A stretch of DNA of 64,000 nt from Embleya hyalina (GTDB lineage Bacteria; Actinomycetota; Actinomycetes; Streptomycetales; Streptomycetaceae): NCBI RefSeq assembly GCF_003967355.1, contig NZ_BIFH01000022.1, forward strand, positions 62,001 through 126,000, in the 5' to 3' direction. Made by a program: the position numbers and the translations under genes. The notes beneath the pieces are model-generated. The model did no database searches. It saw nothing but the letters and a program-made list of their open reading frames with translations, and was not told the origin of the DNA. Shown here piece after piece: positions 16,897 through 25,787 of this stretch (position 1 is its first letter; each line of letters starts with the position of its first letter).

Positions 16897-18144
16897 TCAG
16901 GGAAGCACCAGCCACAGTGCGGTGGTGGCGGCGAGCAGCGTGGTGGGAACGGTCAGCAGGCCGAGGCGGGTGAAGTCGCCGAGGCGCACGTTCGTGCCGT
17001 GGTCGTGCAGCACCCTGCGCCACAGGAGGGTGGCCAGCGAGCCGACATAGGTCAGGTTCGGGCCCAGGTTGACGCCGATCAGGACGGCGAGCACGGGACC
17101 CGGGCCGGGTCCGGAGGCGGCAACCGGCAGCAGGGCCAGGACGGCGGGCAGGTTGTTGATCAGGTTGGCCAGGACCGCGGCGATCGTGGCGGTTGCCAAC
17201 AGCGCGGGCCAGGACGAATCGGCCGGCAGTATCCGCCCCAGTGCCCCGCCCAGGCCGTTGTCGACCACCGACGTCACCACCACGCCGAGCGCCGCGACGA
17301 AGAGGCAGAACAGCGGATCGGCCGCCGTCAGCAGTCCGCGCACGCTCGCCGTGCGGCGGTACAGGGCCCGCGCGGCGAGGACGACCGCACCCGCAAGCGC
17401 GGCCCACACCGGATCGGCGCCGACGAACGAGGTCACCACGAACCCGGCCAGGGTGGAGGCCAGGACGAGCAGCGCGAACAACGGGACCTCGGGCCGCGGC
17501 GGCTCCACGGTCGGCGCGGGGGGCGCCGCGAGGTCGGTCCGGAAGTACCAACGGAAGACCGCGTATTCGATCACGATCGCCGCCACCCACGGCAATGCCA
17601 TCAGCGCGGCGAACCGGCCGAAGGACAACCCGCTCGCGGCGAACGCGAGCAGGTTGGTCAAGTTGGACACGGGCAGCAGTAGTGAGGCCGAATTGGCCAG
17701 GTGCGCGCAGGCGTAGGCGGGCGGCCGGGTCGGCGCACCCGCCCGTGCGGCGGTCGCGAACACGACGGGGGTCAGCAGGACGACCGTGGCGTCGAGGCTG
17801 AGCACCGCCGTGATCACCGCCGCCACCACGAACACCCCCGGCAGCAGCCGCCCCGGCCGCGCCCGACACAGCCGCGCCACCGCGTGCCCGGTGGCGACGA
17901 ACAGCCCCTCTTCGGCGCACAGTTCGGCCAGGACCAGCACCGCGGCCAGGAACGCGATCACCGGCGACAGGGTGCACACCCGGGCCCAGGCGTCGTCGAG
18001 CGGGACGGCCCCCGAGGCGACCACGATCACGGCGGCCGGCACCGCGGCGGCGGCCTCCGGCCACCCGCGCGGGCGCACGACGGCGAAGGCCAGGACGGCG
18101 ACCAGAACGAGCGCGGACAGGGTCAGCGAAGCGGTGGAGTTCAG
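16897..18144 (-). CDS. ArsB/SLC13-type membrane transporter, probable CTG start
   Basis: A polytopic permease of the ion-transporter superfamily that includes ArsB, with about ten hydrophobic helices and the paired motifs NLTNLLAFAAS and NLINNLPAVLALLP in the two inverted halves. It probably extrudes an anion (arsenite-like) or takes up a dicarboxylate. The first canonical start is GTG 18078, but that would cut into the first helix. The frame upstream reads LNSTASLTLSALVLVAVLAF, a good first helix, and begins with CTG at 18144 preceded by GGGGAG at six bases. I therefore use CTG, giving 415 residues. No ars gene is adjacent. Confidence 0.82.
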   Translation of the reverse strand: MNSTASLTLSALVLVAVLAFAVVRPRGWPEAAAAVPAAVIVVASGAVPLDDAWARVCTLSPVIAFLAAVLVLAELCAEEGLFVATGHAVARLCRARPGRLLPGVFVVAAVITAVLSLDATVVLLTPVVFATAARAGAPTRPPAYACAHLANSASLLLPVSNLTNLLAFAASGLSFGRFAALMALPWVAAIVIEYAVFRWYFRTDLAAPPAPTVEPPRPEVPLFALLVLASTLAGFVVTSFVGADPVWAALAGAVVLAARALYRRTASVRGLLTAADPLFCLFVAALGVVVTSVVDNGLGGALGRILPADSSWPALLATATIAAVLANLINNLPAVLALLPVAASGPGPGPVLAVLIGVNLGPNLTYVGSLATLLWRRVLHDHGTNVRLGDFTRLGLLTVPTTLLAATTALWLVLP

Positions 18145-18597
18145 GGAGAACTCCCCACCGGTGGCGCGTGTTCGGGGGCGACACCTCGGCCGAGGCGACG
18201 ACAGGTGCGGGCGATTCCGTCGAGGCGGGCCGCATCGCGGCGGGTGACGTCATGGCGGGTCCCACCGATCGCGGCGGCACGCGAGGTGCCACACGGCGGA
18301 CACCGCGCATCGCCGTGTTCCGGTAAAGGCGTGTCCTCGGGCGGGTTCGTGTGGTCGCCGCACGCCGGGGACGGCCGATGTCCTCGTACCGCCGAGGGCG
18401 GTGGATCCGGCTCGTTCACGGTTTCGTCGTCTCGCTTCCTCGCCCGATCTCGCCGGGCGGTCGTCGGCTCGCGGCGCACCGGGAGCCGCGTCGCTCGGAT
18501 GCCCCGACACGATCGACCCACCGGCGTCGCGGCGGACAGTAAGAACGCGCCGAGTCCGCGTCGGCCGCGCGCGACCTCGAGGTGCGCCGCGTGAGGT
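18145..18597. other. gene-free spacer
   Basis: 453 bases between two minus-strand genes. A minus-strand frame ending at 18141 overlaps the proposed CTG start as CTGA, but its composition is Arg/Pro-rich and unconvincing. The palindrome CCTCGGCCGAGG lies at 18184-18195. Promoter elements for the transporter are expected here but not clear. Confidence 0.4.
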
Positions 18598-19719
18598 TCA
18601 GTCGGAGTCGGTCGCGGCCAATACGGCCAGTCGCCGTCGGTCCGCACCGAGGGCGATCACGCCGAGATCCCAGGCAACCTGCGCGAACCACGGGGTGTCG
18701 CCCCCGAAAACATGCCAGGAGCACTCCCCCACCCGCGCCCGGACCTCGTCGACCGCCGCACCCTCGGGGCATCCGGCCAGCGCGACCATGGACCGCCAGG
18801 CCGCCAGGCGGCCGTAGGCGCCACCGGAGCCGAAGGTGTACGCCCCTCCCCCGGCCGCCGCGACGAAGAGCGATCGCCAGGCCCGGGCCGGCGGACCGGC
18901 GGCGACCGACACGGCGGTGTCCGTCCCAGCCCCGCGCAGGCAGTCCAACCCCAGCGTGGGCAACACCTGCGCGACCGCCACGACCTCCACCGGCTCGGCG
19001 AGTTCGAAGACCCGCGCCTCCACCCGCCCATTGGACTCCTCGACCCAGCTCGCCACCGCCCGCGTCATCGCCGCGGCCGTGTCCGGAGCGGTGGTCTCCC
19101 GGGCCGGCGGGACGCGCGCTTCGGCGACCGTTTCGGTCGACGCCGATACCTCCGGCGGGCCGAACGGCGTCGTGTGGTTCCTGCCGTGGTCGCCGTGGAC
19201 GGGAAGGTCCGCGCCCGCCTCCATCTCGGACGGCGTCAGGGGCAGTCGGCCCAGCGGATGGCCGCGCCAGTGCGGCGACGTCGCCCACTCCGCGATCCCC
19301 GGCATACGCTCGACGTCCACGCCCCTGAGCACGAGTTCGTGGACCAGGCAGGCCCGAAGCTCCTCCGGCGCCGGGCTCGTGAACGCGACGGTCAGATTCC
19401 GCGTGTCCTGGCCGGACGCCAACAACGAGGCCACGTGCCGATCGAGCGTCGCCCGGTCGATCGCCGCGACCAAGCGCAGCGTTTGGACCACGTTCTCGAG
19501 ACCCGCGGTGGCGCTCAAACGGCGAAGCACGTGGTCGAGGACGGCGGTGTACTGCCACATGTTCGACTCGGAGCCGTACGTCTCGAAGGCCGCGATCCCC
19601 AGGTCCGCGGCGAACGCGGCGTCCCCCCGGGCGATCCGGTCGTCGATCTCCGCCCATACGTCGGCGACGTGCGTGAGCTCCGCCAACCCGGCCACGATCT
19701 TCGGTATGTGTTCGGCCAC
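18598..19719 (-). CDS. DUF6183-like hypothetical protein, 373 aa
   Basis: A soluble protein resembling what I know of the DUF6183 family. The N-terminal half is helical (VADVWAEIDDRIARGDAAFA, LRRLSATAGLENVVQTLRLV). A variable Pro/Thr/His-rich middle follows, and the C-terminal part reads SGGAYGRLAAWRSMVALAG, then WFAQVAWDLGVIALGADR with a terminal LAVLAATDSD. Function is unknown. GTG 19719 with GGGGG eight bases upstream is the likeliest start. Longer versions add an Arg-rich tail that looks like non-coding sequence read through. Isolated on the minus strand; family name moderately sure. Confidence 0.75.
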   Translation of the reverse strand: MAEHIPKIVAGLAELTHVADVWAEIDDRIARGDAAFAADLGIAAFETYGSESNMWQYTAVLDHVLRRLSATAGLENVVQTLRLVAAIDRATLDRHVASLLASGQDTRNLTVAFTSPAPEELRACLVHELVLRGVDVERMPGIAEWATSPHWRGHPLGRLPLTPSEMEAGADLPVHGDHGRNHTTPFGPPEVSASTETVAEARVPPARETTAPDTAAAMTRAVASWVEESNGRVEARVFELAEPVEVVAVAQVLPTLGLDCLRGAGTDTAVSVAAGPPARAWRSLFVAAAGGGAYTFGSGGAYGRLAAWRSMVALAGCPEGAAVDEVRARVGECSWHVFGGDTPWFAQVAWDLGVIALGADRRRLAVLAATDSD

Positions 19720-19960
19720 GACCTCGACCCCCAACCCTTCCGCGAGAGGACGGCGACACCTCCGACGATGACCGGCCCACACCCGTCCCGGCTTGGACGG
19801 ACACGTCACACGTCGTCGGGCTCCGAACACCGGTCGTCGGTCGGTACCGACGGCCGCTCGACCCGAACACGGTGCGTTCGCGACGTCGGTGGGGTCGCCC
19901 GGGCGTGGGTCTCGGGGCGGTCGGGTCCGAGTCGACGAGGCCACCGGCGATCGCCGGTGG

Positions 19961-21520
19961 TCACGGCCCCGTCATCATGTCGGCCTGCAGGGCCAGGAAC
20001 AGGTCGACCCTGCCCTCGGTGAGCAGTGGGTCGCGGCCGGTCAGGTCGCGGATGCGGGCCAGCCGTTTCCTGAGCGTGTTGACGTGCACGAAAAGGATCT
20101 CGGCCGTGGCGGCGAACTGCGCGTCCTGGTCGAGGAAGACCCGCAGCGTCGGCTCCAGGTGCGTGTTGCGCGCGGCGTCCTGCTCGCGCAACGGGCCGAG
20201 CAGACCGTCCGCCATCCGGCGCAGGGTGGGCGCGTCGAGCCGGCCCAGCAGGGCCGCGTAGGAGGGGAGTTCGGCGAAGGAGGCGACGCGGGGGCCGGAC
20301 GGTTGACGCATCAGGATTCGGCAGGCCTGGCGCGCCTCGACGAGCGAGGTGCGCAGTTGGGAACTGCCGGCCGCGACGCTGGAGAAGCCGAGGATCACCG
20401 GACCGGAACCGGCCTCCTCCAAACGCGCGGCGAATCGGTCGAACCAGGCGCCCAATTCGGTCTCGGGCGTGCGCCACACCAGGATTCCGACGATGTCGCG
20501 GCTGCCCGGGGCGAGTACGGCGGGCACGCCGTCGGAGGCGAAGGCCTCCGCGGCCGCGTCGGCGAGGTCCTGCTGGTCTCCGTCGGTGCCGCGCCGAGCC
20601 AGCGCGCACACCGCCAGCGGAGCGCGGGCGTCGACGCCGAAGGCCTCGAGGCGGTGGGTCAGTTCGTGTGGGGCGCCCATGCCGGACAGGATCATGTCGA
20701 CGAGTTCGCCCGCGAACCGGTTCTCGATGGCCTGCTCGGCCCGCCTGCGGGCGATCTCCAGGCTCAGGAAGTGTGCGGCCTGCTGGAGCGCGCCCTGTTC
20801 GAACTCGCCGAGGTGCGCGGGCGGGCGGAAACAGACGAGCGCCGCCGCGGGCGCGCCGAAGCCGCCGATCGGGAAGAGGGTGGCGCCGCGTTCGGAACCG
20901 ATGGGCACCTCCAGCGGCGGCGGGCGTCGGGTGAGCGCGACGGCGACGGTCGTGCGTTCGTGCTCCGCCAATCGCACGCCGACCTGGGCCAGGGCTCGCC
21001 CCGCGCGGTCCACCACGGCGAGTGGCAGGTCGAGTTCCCGGCGGATCACCCGCAACGCGCCGGCGGTTCCCCCGCCGCCGGAGATGACGTCCGTCAGCGC
21101 GTCGGCCCGGCGGACCGAGGCCTCCAGCGTGCCCTGTCGCCGGCGCGCGTAGGCCGCGGCGGCGGCGTGGGACAACGCGGTGAAGGGTACTTCGACGGCC
21201 AGCTCCAGCAGCGGCAGATCGGCGGCTCGACAGGCGTCGACGAGATCGGGCGGGGTCCGCCGGACCGAGTCGCGCAGGCCGAACACGACGCCCGCCGCCC
21301 GCGCGCGGACCAGGTTGGCCACGAAGTCGACTGCGGGGGTGCCCTGGCTCCACAGACCGTTGGTCATCACCAACTCGCCGGGTCCGACATACGGCGAGGG
21401 GTCGGAGAGTTCGGTGTTGTGGACCCAGTCGACGTCGGCGTCCAACGCGCCGGGTGGCCCGGGTACCAGGACCACCAGACGCAACTCCCGCGCCTCGACC
21501 AGTGCACGCATGGTGAACAT
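19961..21520 (-). CDS. PucR-family transcriptional regulator
   Basis: 519 residues with PucR architecture: an N-terminal purine-catabolism PucR domain (residues about 1-125), a central GGDEF/GAF-like linker region, and a C-terminal HTH_30 helix-turn-helix (TAEILFVHVNTLRKRLARI). PucR proteins sense purine-degradation or related nitrogen metabolites and usually activate the neighbouring transporter and hydrolases. It is divergent from an NCS1 permease, with direct repeats in the 146-bp spacer. ATG 21520 and ATG 21511 are both possible starts. It most likely controls the permease-amidase side of the locus. Confidence 0.9.
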   Translation of the reverse strand: MFTMRALVEARELRLVVLVPGPPGALDADVDWVHNTELSDPSPYVGPGELVMTNGLWSQGTPAVDFVANLVRARAAGVVFGLRDSVRRTPPDLVDACRAADLPLLELAVEVPFTALSHAAAAAYARRRQGTLEASVRRADALTDVISGGGGTAGALRVIRRELDLPLAVVDRAGRALAQVGVRLAEHERTTVAVALTRRPPPLEVPIGSERGATLFPIGGFGAPAAALVCFRPPAHLGEFEQGALQQAAHFLSLEIARRRAEQAIENRFAGELVDMILSGMGAPHELTHRLEAFGVDARAPLAVCALARRGTDGDQQDLADAAAEAFASDGVPAVLAPGSRDIVGILVWRTPETELGAWFDRFAARLEEAGSGPVILGFSSVAAGSSQLRTSLVEARQACRILMRQPSGPRVASFAELPSYAALLGRLDAPTLRRMADGLLGPLREQDAARNTHLEPTLRVFLDQDAQFAATAEILFVHVNTLRKRLARIRDLTGRDPLLTEGRVDLFLALQADMMTGP

Positions 21521-21607
21521 GGTGTGTATTCAACCACCTGTTCTCGGCGGATACGCACTCATCCTCCACTCACCGAGGAGGGTGCCGCGATGGTTCCGTG
21601 AACCTCG

Positions 21608-21640
21608 TCACCGTCGATTCATCGCCGATTCACCGTCGAT
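21608..21640. promoter_or_regulatory. candidate PucR operator: two direct repeats one spacing of 22 bp
   Basis: TCACCGTCGAT occurs at 21608-21618 and again at 21630-21640, start to start 22 bp, about two helical turns. Both lie 27-59 bp before the permease start in the PucR-permease divergent spacer. Confidence 0.4.
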
Positions 21641-21666
21641 CCGGACACACGCAGTGGAGGAGTTCC

Positions 21667-23145
21667 ATGTCCCCCAGCGCCACAGACGACACGGTCCGAG
21701 GTCCGGCCAAAGCCGCCTTCGACCCGCACGGGATCGACCCGATTCCCGCCGCGAGCCGCGATTCCACCGCCTGGGAGCAGTTCTGGATCTGGGCGGGCGC
21801 CAACATCGCGCCGATCAACTGGGTACTCGGTGCCCTGGGCGTCACACTCGGCCTGAGCCTGGTCGAGACATTGCTCGTGGTCGTGTTCGGCAACCTGCTC
21901 GGTTGCGCGATCTTCGGGCTGTTCAATCTCATGGGGCACCGCACCGGGGTGAACCAGATGGTGCTCGGCCGCTCCGCGTTCGGGCGGCGCGGCGCGGTCG
22001 TGCCAGGTGTGATCCAGGGCCTGCTGGCGATGGGTTGGGTGGGGGTCAACACCTGGGTGGTGCTGGACCTCGCGCTCGCGATGCTCGACGAGATGGGCAT
22101 CCGGGGCGGGAGTGGACTGAAGTACCTGGTGGCCGGGGTCATCATGGTCGCGCAACTGGCCCTGGCGCTCTTCGGGTTCTACGCGATTCGCACCTTCGAG
22201 AAGTACACGGTCCCGCTCACCGTCGTGGTCATGGCCGGCATGACGGTGGTCGCGCTCACCCAGGTCGACCCGAACTGGACGCACGCGACCGCCACCACGC
22301 CCGGAGCGAAGATCACCGCCGTCACCCAGTTGGTCACCGCGATCGGGGTGGGGTGGAGCGTGACGTGGTTGCCGTATTCGGGGGATTACAGCCGATTCGT
22401 GCGCCCGGGTACGTCCGGGCGCAAGGTGGTGTGGGCCGCGGCGCTGGGGATGTACGTACCCACGGTGTGGCTGGCGGCGCTGGGCGCGTGCCTGGCGAGT
22501 TCGGGTTCCAGCGGTGACCCCTCGCAGTTGGTGATCGGTGCGTTCGGCGGCATGGCGCTGCCGGTCCTGCTGCTGGTCATGCACGGGCCGATCGCCACGA
22601 ACATCCTCAATCTGTACTCGTGTTCCCTGGCCGCGCTCTCGATCGGCCTGCGTACGCAGCGCTGGAAGGTCACGCTCGCGTCGGGCGTGGTGGCCTCGCT
22701 CGTGCTCGTGGTGTTCCTGCGATCGAACAGCTTCGCGCACGCGTTCGACAACTGGATGGTGTCGATTCTGGTGTGGATCAGCCCGTGGGCGGGGGTGGTC
22801 CTGGTGGACTTCTTCGTCGTCGCTCGCGGACGTCCGGACGTCGCGGCGCTGTACACGACGGGTCACGGGTCCCGGCTCGCGGCGTTCAACCGGAGCGGCC
22901 TGGTGAGCCTGGCACTGGGCATCGTGGCGGCCTGGAGTTGTCAGTACGGGGTCGTGCCCGCGATGCGCGGCCCGCTCGCCCGGGCACTGGGCGACATCGA
23001 CCTGTCGTGGCTGGCCGGGTCGGTCGTGGCCGGCGGGTTGTACCTGGTGCTCACCCGGCCGGCCCGCCGCCGCGTGACCGGGCCGAAGGCCGCCACATCC
23101 GTGGAGCCGGCGGTGTCGGGGGATCCCTCCGTCGCCGTGTTGTGA
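21667..23145 (+). CDS. NCS1 family purine/cytosine/allantoin-type permease
   Basis: A 492-residue membrane protein with about twelve helices of the nucleobase-cation-symport-1 family. The first helices carry the family pattern FWIWAGANIAPINWVLGAL and GNLLGCAIFGLFNLMGHRTG, then MVLGRSAFGRRG and WLPYSGDYSRFV. It should import a nucleobase, hydantoin or allantoin with Na+ or H+. GGAGG six bases before ATG 21667 fixes the start and rejects longer options. Position next to pucR and an amidase supports uptake of a nitrogen-rich ring compound that is then hydrolysed. Confidence 0.93.
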   Translation: MSPSATDDTVRGPAKAAFDPHGIDPIPAASRDSTAWEQFWIWAGANIAPINWVLGALGVTLGLSLVETLLVVVFGNLLGCAIFGLFNLMGHRTGVNQMVLGRSAFGRRGAVVPGVIQGLLAMGWVGVNTWVVLDLALAMLDEMGIRGGSGLKYLVAGVIMVAQLALALFGFYAIRTFEKYTVPLTVVVMAGMTVVALTQVDPNWTHATATTPGAKITAVTQLVTAIGVGWSVTWLPYSGDYSRFVRPGTSGRKVVWAAALGMYVPTVWLAALGACLASSGSSGDPSQLVIGAFGGMALPVLLLVMHGPIATNILNLYSCSLAALSIGLRTQRWKVTLASGVVASLVLVVFLRSNSFAHAFDNWMVSILVWISPWAGVVLVDFFVVARGRPDVAALYTTGHGSRLAAFNRSGLVSLALGIVAAWSCQYGVVPAMRGPLARALGDIDLSWLAGSVVAGGLYLVLTRPARRRVTGPKAATSVEPAVSGDPSVAVL

Positions 23146-23175
23146 CCGGCCTCGGCCGACATCCGGGCCGACCGT

Positions 23176-23206
23176 CGAGGGCCACCCGGGATCCGGGTGG
23201 CCCTCG
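23176..23206 (+). terminator. strong hairpin between permease and amidase genes
   Basis: CGAGGGCCACCCGG pairs perfectly with CCGGGTGGCCCTCG across a three-base GAT loop (14-bp stem). It lies 31 bp after the permease stop and 79 bp before the amidase start. It could end permease transcription or reduce read-through into the amidase. Confidence 0.65.
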
Positions 23207-23284
23207 GTGCGTGGGCGCGGGCGGTGCGCGAAGGAGGCCGGCTTCGCGAAGGGTTCGCGAGGCATCGAGGAAGGAGATCATCCG

Positions 23285-24703
23285 ATGCGATCGACGCGAC
23301 AGCGGTCCACGACGCGGACTTCACCGGGCGCCCTCGGGTATTTCGCCGAGCGCGACCTGACGGGGCTGGCAGAGGATCTACGGACCGGGCGGAGCACGCC
23401 GGAGGATTTGGTCCGGCACACGTTCGAGGCGATCGAGGCTCTCGATCCGACGCTCAACGCGTTCGTCGCCGTCGACGAGCCGGGGGCGCTCGCCGCCGCC
23501 CGGCAGGCGGGACGCGAACTGCGTCGGGGTGTGGACCGCGGTCCCCTGCACGGTGTGCCGGTGGCGGTGAAGGACCTGATCGACGTGGCGGGACTGCCCG
23601 CAAGGCGGGGTTCGGCCCATTTCCGCGACCGCGTCGCCCCGACGGACGCGCGCTGCGTGGCCGATGTGCGCGCGGCGGGTGCCGTGGTGGTCGGCAAGAC
23701 CACGACGCACGAGCTGGCGTATGGGCCCACCGGGGATCGGTCCCTGAACGGCGCCGCCCGCAACCCGCACGACCCGGCCCGCATGACCGGGGGGTCCAGC
23801 GGCGGCAGCGCGGCGGCGGTGGCGGCCGGCATCGTGCCGGTGGCGCTCGGCACCGACACGGCAGGGTCGGTGCGGATTCCCTCGGCGTTGTGCGGCATCC
23901 ACGGGTTCAAGCCGGCCCATGGCGCGCTCGCGCTCGACGGGGTCTTCCCGTTGGCGCCCTCCTTCGACCATGTGGGTGTGCACGCCCGCACCGCGCGGGA
24001 CTGCGCGATCGTGTACCGGATCCTGCGCGGGGACCGGATGGGGACGCCGGCGGAATCCGTGGTGGGAACCCGGATCGGCCTGCTCGATCCGTCGCCGTAC
24101 ACGCACGTGGACGCGCGTGTCGAGGCGGTGGTCCGGGCCCGCCTGGAGGACCTGGTCGGCCCGGTGGAGGGCGTGCCGGGCGAGTCGGTACCCGATCTGC
24201 GCCGACTGCGCGCGGCGTTCGTCGCGCTCCAGGGCGCCGAGGCGTACGCGTTGCACGCCGAACGGGTCGCGCGGGCTCCCGGGTTGTTCGACCCGGAGGT
24301 CTTGGAACGGCTGCGCGAGTCCGGTCGTGTGGGGCGTCGGGACGTGGCCCGGGCCGTACGTGAACGACGCGCCGCCGCACCGGCGTTCGAGGCGTTGCTC
24401 GCACGCTGGGACGTCCTGGCGATGCCGACGGTGCCGGTGGTCGCTCCGGAGGTCGGGGCCCGCGACATCGAGGTCGACGGTGTCCGGGTGGGCGTCCGGG
24501 AGACGCTGCTCGCGCTGACGTGGCCCTGGAACCTCACGGGGCTGCCCGCGTTGACGATTCCCGCGGGAAGTGTCGACGGGCTCCCCGTCGGTCTTCAGTT
24601 GGTCGGCCGAGTCGGCGACGAGGAGAGGCTGTTCGCGGTGGCCGAGGCACGGTTCGACTCGCTCGGGAGTGGTCACGTGCACGTCGGACCGGCGAAGCCG
24701 TGA
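23285..24703 (+). CDS. amidase-signature family hydrolase
   Basis: 472 residues of the AS family. The Ser-cisSer-Lys triad is visible: Lys96 in VAVKDLIDVAG, Ser171/172 in TGGSSGGSAAAV and Ser195 in DTAGSVRIPSALCG. It cleaves a carboxamide or ureido bond; related enzymes include allophanate hydrolase and biuret or aryl-amide hydrolases. AAGGAG eight bases before ATG 23285 supports the start. Following the NCS1 permease, it probably hydrolyses the imported compound or a ring-opened product. The exact substrate cannot be read from sequence. Confidence 0.92.
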   Translation: MRSTRQRSTTRTSPGALGYFAERDLTGLAEDLRTGRSTPEDLVRHTFEAIEALDPTLNAFVAVDEPGALAAARQAGRELRRGVDRGPLHGVPVAVKDLIDVAGLPARRGSAHFRDRVAPTDARCVADVRAAGAVVVGKTTTHELAYGPTGDRSLNGAARNPHDPARMTGGSSGGSAAAVAAGIVPVALGTDTAGSVRIPSALCGIHGFKPAHGALALDGVFPLAPSFDHVGVHARTARDCAIVYRILRGDRMGTPAESVVGTRIGLLDPSPYTHVDARVEAVVRARLEDLVGPVEGVPGESVPDLRRLRAAFVALQGAEAYALHAERVARAPGLFDPEVLERLRESGRVGRRDVARAVRERRAAAPAFEALLARWDVLAMPTVPVVAPEVGARDIEVDGVRVGVRETLLALTWPWNLTGLPALTIPAGSVDGLPVGLQLVGRVGDEERLFAVAEARFDSLGSGHVHVGPAKP

Positions 24704-24751
24704 CACCACTGGGCCCGAGACCGCGTGTCGCGGTCTCGGGCCCAGTGGTGT
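24703..24751. terminator. bidirectional terminator, perfect 23-bp stem
   Basis: The arms at 24703-24725 and 24729-24751 are perfectly complementary (ACACCACTGGGCCCG... outward), with a three-base TGT loop. The hairpin begins on the last base of the amidase stop codon and serves the convergent amidase and deacetylase genes. Confidence 0.85.
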
Positions 24752-24823
24752 GTGGTGTGGAGCCGGGAATGGCCCGCCCGTGCCCCGAGGTCGCCACAGG
24801 CGGCCCGGGACGCGGCTCGGGGC

Positions 24824-25693
24824 CTACCGGGGCGGGAACACCTCGGGAGAGGCCGCCGGCGGGATGTGCGGGCGCGTGGCCAGGGTTTCGTCCGCCGCCG
24901 CCTGACGGGCCAGGTCGCCGCAACGCATGAAGCGCACGTCACCGCGTTCCTGCGCGTGTTCGATGAGCTTGCGCAACACGATCGCCCGCGAGGGGCGCCC
25001 GGTGAGGAAGGGATGGTTCGTCAGGTTGAACAGGCATCCGAACTGTGCCATCGCGTCGAGTTCGTCCGTCCACATCTCCAACACCTTGCGCGGCGACTCG
25101 ATGACGGAACCGACGTGCGGGGACGGCAGGAAGGCGTACTGCTCCCAATCGTCGAGCGACCAGTGCACCGGCAACTCGGTGACGCCCCCGGCCACCGTGG
25201 TGACACGATAGGGACGGTCGTCGCCCATCAGCGACGAGTCGTACAGCAGTCCGTGCTCGGCCACCAGCGTGGCGGTCTCCCACGACGCCTCCCAGTTCGC
25301 GGCGCGATGTCCGAGGATCTCGATGCCCTGCGCGGCGAAGACCTCCATGCCGCGCTCGAAGTCGGCCCGTTCCTCTCCGGGGGCCATCCCGGTCGGTGGC
25401 CGGTGGCTGTACGAGTGGTGGGCCACCTCGTGGCCGCGAGCGACGATGCGCGCCGCCAGCCCGGGCCGGGCCTCGGCCACCCACCCGGGGATGAAGAACG
25501 TGGCCGGCACGCCGGTGACGTCCAACAGGTCGAGGATGCGTGGGACACCCACATCCGGTCCGTACGCCTGGTGCGACATCGTCGAGGCGTGTTCCGCGTA
25601 GTGGTGTCCGTGCGCCAGGATCGGCGCCTCGGCGTCCACATCGAAGGTCAAGGTGGCCACCGCAGCCGCGCCGCCCGTCCAACCGGTGTTCAT
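24824..25693 (-). CDS. CE4 polysaccharide deacetylase/PuuE-like hydrolase
   Basis: 289 residues with the NodB (CE4) fold: TFDVDAEAP (metal and base aspartates), FFIPGWVAEA, and the metal pair in GHEVAHHSYSH. It has no signal peptide, unlike wall-acting deacetylases. It resembles the cytosolic HpPgdA/PuuE subgroup, some of whose members open cyclic ureides such as allantoin. Together with pucR, an NCS1 permease, an amidase and a DUF1989 gene, a role in cyclic amide or ureide breakdown is more likely than a wall role. That is inference from context. Confidence 0.85.
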   Translation of the reverse strand: MNTGWTGGAAAVATLTFDVDAEAPILAHGHHYAEHASTMSHQAYGPDVGVPRILDLLDVTGVPATFFIPGWVAEARPGLAARIVARGHEVAHHSYSHRPPTGMAPGEERADFERGMEVFAAQGIEILGHRAANWEASWETATLVAEHGLLYDSSLMGDDRPYRVTTVAGGVTELPVHWSLDDWEQYAFLPSPHVGSVIESPRKVLEMWTDELDAMAQFGCLFNLTNHPFLTGRPSRAIVLRKLIEHAQERGDVRFMRCGDLARQAAADETLATRPHIPPAASPEVFPPR

Positions 25694-25787
25694 CGCCGAT
25701 ACCGCTTTCGTCGTGGTCGTCGTGGGTGTGGTGCGCGAAAGCGCGGTCCGGCGACGCGGCTCCCCGTGGACGTCGCCGGACCGCGCG

